Positions 35,569 through 37,427 of a DNA stretch of 37,427 nucleotides are shown piece after piece (position 1 is the stretch's first letter; each line of letters begins with the position of its first letter). The position numbers were made by a program, and so were the translations under genes. The notes under the pieces are model-generated. The model made no database searches, was not told where the DNA came from, and was given only the letters and a program-made list of their open reading frames with translations. The DNA lies in IMG/VR virus record IMGVR_UViG_3300030098_003003, positions 1 through 37,427 of that record. One strand, given 5' to 3'. Source of the DNA: a virus.

Positions 35569-35943
35569 TTAGTGTTGTTCCCAAGGAAAATCAGTACTAC
35601 CTTCCGGTGTCCACTTTCCATTGTAATTTATTTTACCATTTTTTCTTTCATACGTTTCACCCATCCAAGTAATATCATTATCTGTATAAGATAATTTACC
35701 AACTTTCATATCTACTAAATGACCCATTTCATGCATTAAGATTTTTCTTTCTTCCGCGCTACCAGGTTCTATTTTATCACTTATAAAAATACTACCATCA
35801 ATATTAGCTTCGCCAAGTACACCTTTAGCTAGCTTTTTTCTAATAACAGGTACCCCAGGAATAGACGCATCATCTTTATCAAAACGATTCTTATGAGATC
35901 CGTATGTATTTTTTCTATTTTCGCTACCTAGTTTAAACGTCAT
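35569..35943 (-). CDS. Zincin-like HExxH protein (124 aa)
   Basis: Residues 71-75 are HEMGH within KILMHEMGHLVDMKVG, the zinc-binding and catalytic signature of zincin metallopeptidases. The segment before it (GSIFISDKIEPGSAEERKIL) forms the expected strand and helix. After the motif, ITWMGETYERKNGKINYNGK leads to a PWEQH end, where E122 may be the third zinc ligand. The protein is very short for a peptidase, and it lies among tagged small proteins just before the holin-side genes. It may process virion proteins or act on host protein after injection. Activity is inferred from the motif only. Confidence 0.75.
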   Translation of the reverse strand: MTFKLGSENRKNTYGSHKNRFDKDDASIPGVPVIRKKLAKGVLGEANIDGSIFISDKIEPGSAEERKILMHEMGHLVDMKVGKLSYTDNDITWMGETYERKNGKINYNGKWTPEGSTDFPWEQH

Positions 35944-35945
35944 AT

Positions 35946-36227
35946 TTATCTTCTTTGGATACTTGCGGCAGATATTTTTTTATTATGCGCTCGTTCGAAC
36001 TTAGCGGCATCTTGTTTTAATATATCTACACCAACATCTATTAATTTTCCCATGTATTTACTTGGAGCGTTTTCATTAAAATCTCCATCATTATCGTTGT
36101 TTACTTTTTGCTCTTCAATATTAGCTTTTCTCTGTTGTTCTGTGGCGTCGATTATAGCTTGGTTAGATTCGCTCATGATATCTTGATAAGATACTCCTTT
36201 GTTTCCACGTTTCATTATATACCCCAT
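35946..36227 (-). CDS. Small MGYxMKRGN-start protein (93 aa)
   Basis: The start MGYIMKRGNKGVSYQDIMSE shares MGYxMKRGN with the 120-aa protein. The middle is charged and helical (QAIIDATEQQRKANIEEQKV), then acidic (NDNDGDFNENAPSKYMG), with a basic end (HNKKISAASIQRR). No enzymatic or membrane motif was found. It precedes the HExxH gene by 2 bases and is likely co-translated with it. A virion or assembly accessory role is inferred. Confidence 0.65.
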   Translation of the reverse strand: MGYIMKRGNKGVSYQDIMSESNQAIIDATEQQRKANIEEQKVNNDNDGDFNENAPSKYMGKLIDVGVDILKQDAAKFERAHNKKISAASIQRR

Positions 36228-36252
36228 TTTTTTTGTTTTATTATTAAACTTA

Positions 36253-37065
36253 TTATTCGTTAACGTTTATCTTATATTTCTTACGAAAAGATTCAATATC
36301 TTTGCTAACAGGATTTAAATCTTTCCAAATTCCTTTCTTCTGACGTTTTTTTTGTTGGATTTCTTGAAATGCCGAAGTTTGGGTGTGTGGATCTATCGTA
36401 AACGATGGTAGTGTTGGTAAATTCGCATCGTATTCATTTTCTTTTTTCTTAGCTTTTATTTCCTTACCTTGTGATATAGCGTACATTGCTCTAGCATCAT
36501 CATTAAATCTAGCTGTTAAATATGCTTGTTTTTCCCTTCGTTTTGCTTCTTTTTGTTCTATTGTAAGTTGATCATATGCTTCAGATTTAGCTAATTGCTC
36601 TCTTGTTCTATCTTCTTTTTCAGAAGCTCTTTTATGTTTTCTCTTTGCTTTTTTTCTTCTAAAATGACCACCAAACAATCCTTTGCCATATTTACCCTCT
36701 TTCTTCTCTGCTTTTTCTCTTTCAATATTTGTTAACTCAACATCCTCATCTGCTTTCGCAACGTCTCTTCTTAAGTTTTTAGTTTTCTCAGATGTTTTAG
36801 CTTTATCTTCAGCTATTTTTTCACTAACTTTTTCCGTGGTGATTTTAGAAGCTTCTTTTTCAATAAACGCTTTATCAGCAGCTATTTGTAATTTCAGTGA
36901 TTTAGCTCTTTCTTCTTCCAGTTTCTTTTTTAAATGAGCAATGTCTTCATCTTTAGCTTTAGCTTTAGCTTTATCAGACTTAGTTTGCTTTAAAGCAGAA
37001 GCGTGTCCTGAAGTTCCTTGTATTGTACCCAATTTGGCTGGGCTACCGTTCATTTTATATCCCAT
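36253..37065 (-). CDS. Charged coiled-coil SPAK-tagged protein (270 aa)
   Basis: The start MGYKMNGSPAKLGTIQGTSG has both the MGYxM start and SPAK (residues 8-11). Most of the rest is highly charged helix rich in Lys, Glu and Ala (KAKAKDEDIAHLKKKLEEER, EKASEKIAEDKAKTSEKTKN) with a very basic stretch around FRRKKAKRKHKRASEK (residues about 132-147) that could bind nucleic acid. A C-terminal segment (NLPTLPSFTIDPHTQTSAFQ) is less charged. A virion-internal, DNA-associated role is possible; this is inference. Confidence 0.7.
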   Translation of the reverse strand: MGYKMNGSPAKLGTIQGTSGHASALKQTKSDKAKAKAKDEDIAHLKKKLEEERAKSLKLQIAADKAFIEKEASKITTEKVSEKIAEDKAKTSEKTKNLRRDVAKADEDVELTNIEREKAEKKEGKYGKGLFGGHFRRKKAKRKHKRASEKEDRTREQLAKSEAYDQLTIEQKEAKRREKQAYLTARFNDDARAMYAISQGKEIKAKKKENEYDANLPTLPSFTIDPHTQTSAFQEIQQKKRQKKGIWKDLNPVSKDIESFRKKYKINVNE

Positions 37066-37070
37066 AATAT

Positions 37071-37304
37071 TTATATTACCGCTCCATGAATTGTTAAACC
37101 ACCATCATAATCTACTTCTTTTCTATTAAGACCTTCTTTTTTTGCATCCCCTGTATCTTCAATATCTTCTTTCTCTGTAGTTGTCGTATCTTCTTTCTCT
37201 GTATCTTCTTCAAATTTTACAGGGTTTTTATAATGCTTAGCACTACCATATTCTACTGGTGAACTCTTTTTTCTTCCATCTCCAAATCCTAATTTACTTG
37301 GCAT
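37071..37304 (-). CDS. Small acidic protein with EKED repeats (77 aa)
   Basis: It starts MPSKLGFGDGRKKSSPVEYG, with SPVE at residues 15-18, similar in place to the SPxK tag. The middle has EKED-type repeats (DTEKEDTTTTEKEDIEDTGD) encoded by a repeated TATCTTCTTTCTCTGTA block on the plus strand. The end is VDYDGGLTIHGAVI. It starts one base after the upstream stop. No function is proposed. Confidence 0.6.
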   Translation of the reverse strand: MPSKLGFGDGRKKSSPVEYGSAKHYKNPVKFEEDTEKEDTTTTEKEDIEDTGDAKKEGLNRKEVDYDGGLTIHGAVI

Positions 37305-37305
37305 A

Positions 37306-37427
37306 TTATCTATCTTTATCTTTAATCATATCATCTATAGCTTTATTGTAAACTTTATCTGTATATGATTTATTCTTATAAAATACACTTCGTTCTGAAG
37401 TGGGTAAGTCTTCCTCACCTAATAGGA
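37306..37427 (-). CDS. Partial gene, 3' end only
   Basis: An open frame enters from the right edge and ends at the TAA complementary to 37306-37308, one base before the next ATG. About 39 residues are visible, reading LLGEEDLPTSERSVFYKNKS then YTDKVYNKAIDDMIKDKDR. It is charged and likely helical. Too little is visible to assign it. Confidence 0.6.
   Translation of the reverse strand, partial: LLGEEDLPTSERSVFYKNKSYTDKVYNKAIDDMIKDKDR

Noticed and set aside
295-37129. Plus-strand open frames of 60-106 codons across the window
   Set aside because: They lie antisense to long minus-strand genes, have no leaders of the local type, and have low-complexity or improbable compositions, so they are taken as shadows.
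1-37427. tRNA genes, integrase, attachment sites, insertion sequences or replication origin
   Set aside because: Intergenic gaps are all under about 75 bases and no cloverleaf, recombinase motif or flanking repeat was seen.

Overview
This window looks like the late structural region of an uncultured, probably marine, tailed phage of a Bacteroidota (Flavobacteriia-like) host. All supported genes lie on the minus strand with almost no intergenic space, so transcription runs from right to left. The host assignment rests on three things. Gene starts lack Shine-Dalgarno sequences and instead carry AT-rich leaders such as TTAAAATTAAA. The DNA is very AT-rich. The giant tail protein carries flavobacterial adhesin-type modules: a SprB-like repeat, a GCTDP...NYNP...DGSC repeat, and Cys-rich CxDPGDGSG repeats. 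Gene order and protein sizes (terminase about 740 aa, portal about 800 aa, capsid 500 aa, then short-tail ring and muzzle proteins) suggest a podovirus related to crAss-like or other short-tailed Bacteroidota phages. That family placement is inference from order, size and motifs; no database search was made.

Layout in transcription order. (1) 37427-34798 is a cluster of small proteins: a truncated gene, several proteins sharing short N-terminal motifs (MGYxM, SPxK), a small HExxH zincin-like protein and a three-helix-type holin. (2) 34794-32728 holds a beta-rich virion-type protein, two small proteins, a probable tandem GroES-like protein and a possible small terminase candidate. (3) 32728-25320 is the packaging and head module: large terminase, portal, probable scaffold and major capsid protein, ending in a strong terminator. 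(4) 25246-21964 holds a capsid-adjacent protein, a small Cys-containing protein and two tail ring/adaptor candidates. (5) 21960-11881 is a 3359-aa tail muzzle/nozzle-like protein with an adhesin-like C-terminus. (6) 11862-9770 holds two beta-rich structural candidates. (7) 9746-1 holds three consecutive proteins resembling an ejected internal-core set (like T7 gp14-gp15-gp16 in position and growing size). The last is a giant protein of at least 2457 residues that runs off the left edge and contains a HAD-type phosphatase domain.

The most interesting signals are four. First, an N-terminal SPLK/SPAK motif is shared by otherwise unrelated probable virion cargo proteins. Second, a HAD domain with all four motifs is embedded in the giant probable ejection protein. 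Third, a phage tail protein carries a SprB-like module matching the gliding adhesin of the likely hosts. Fourth, two UUCG-capped hairpins bracket the gene after the capsid gene. No tRNA, CRISPR, integrase, replication gene or endolysin was recognised.
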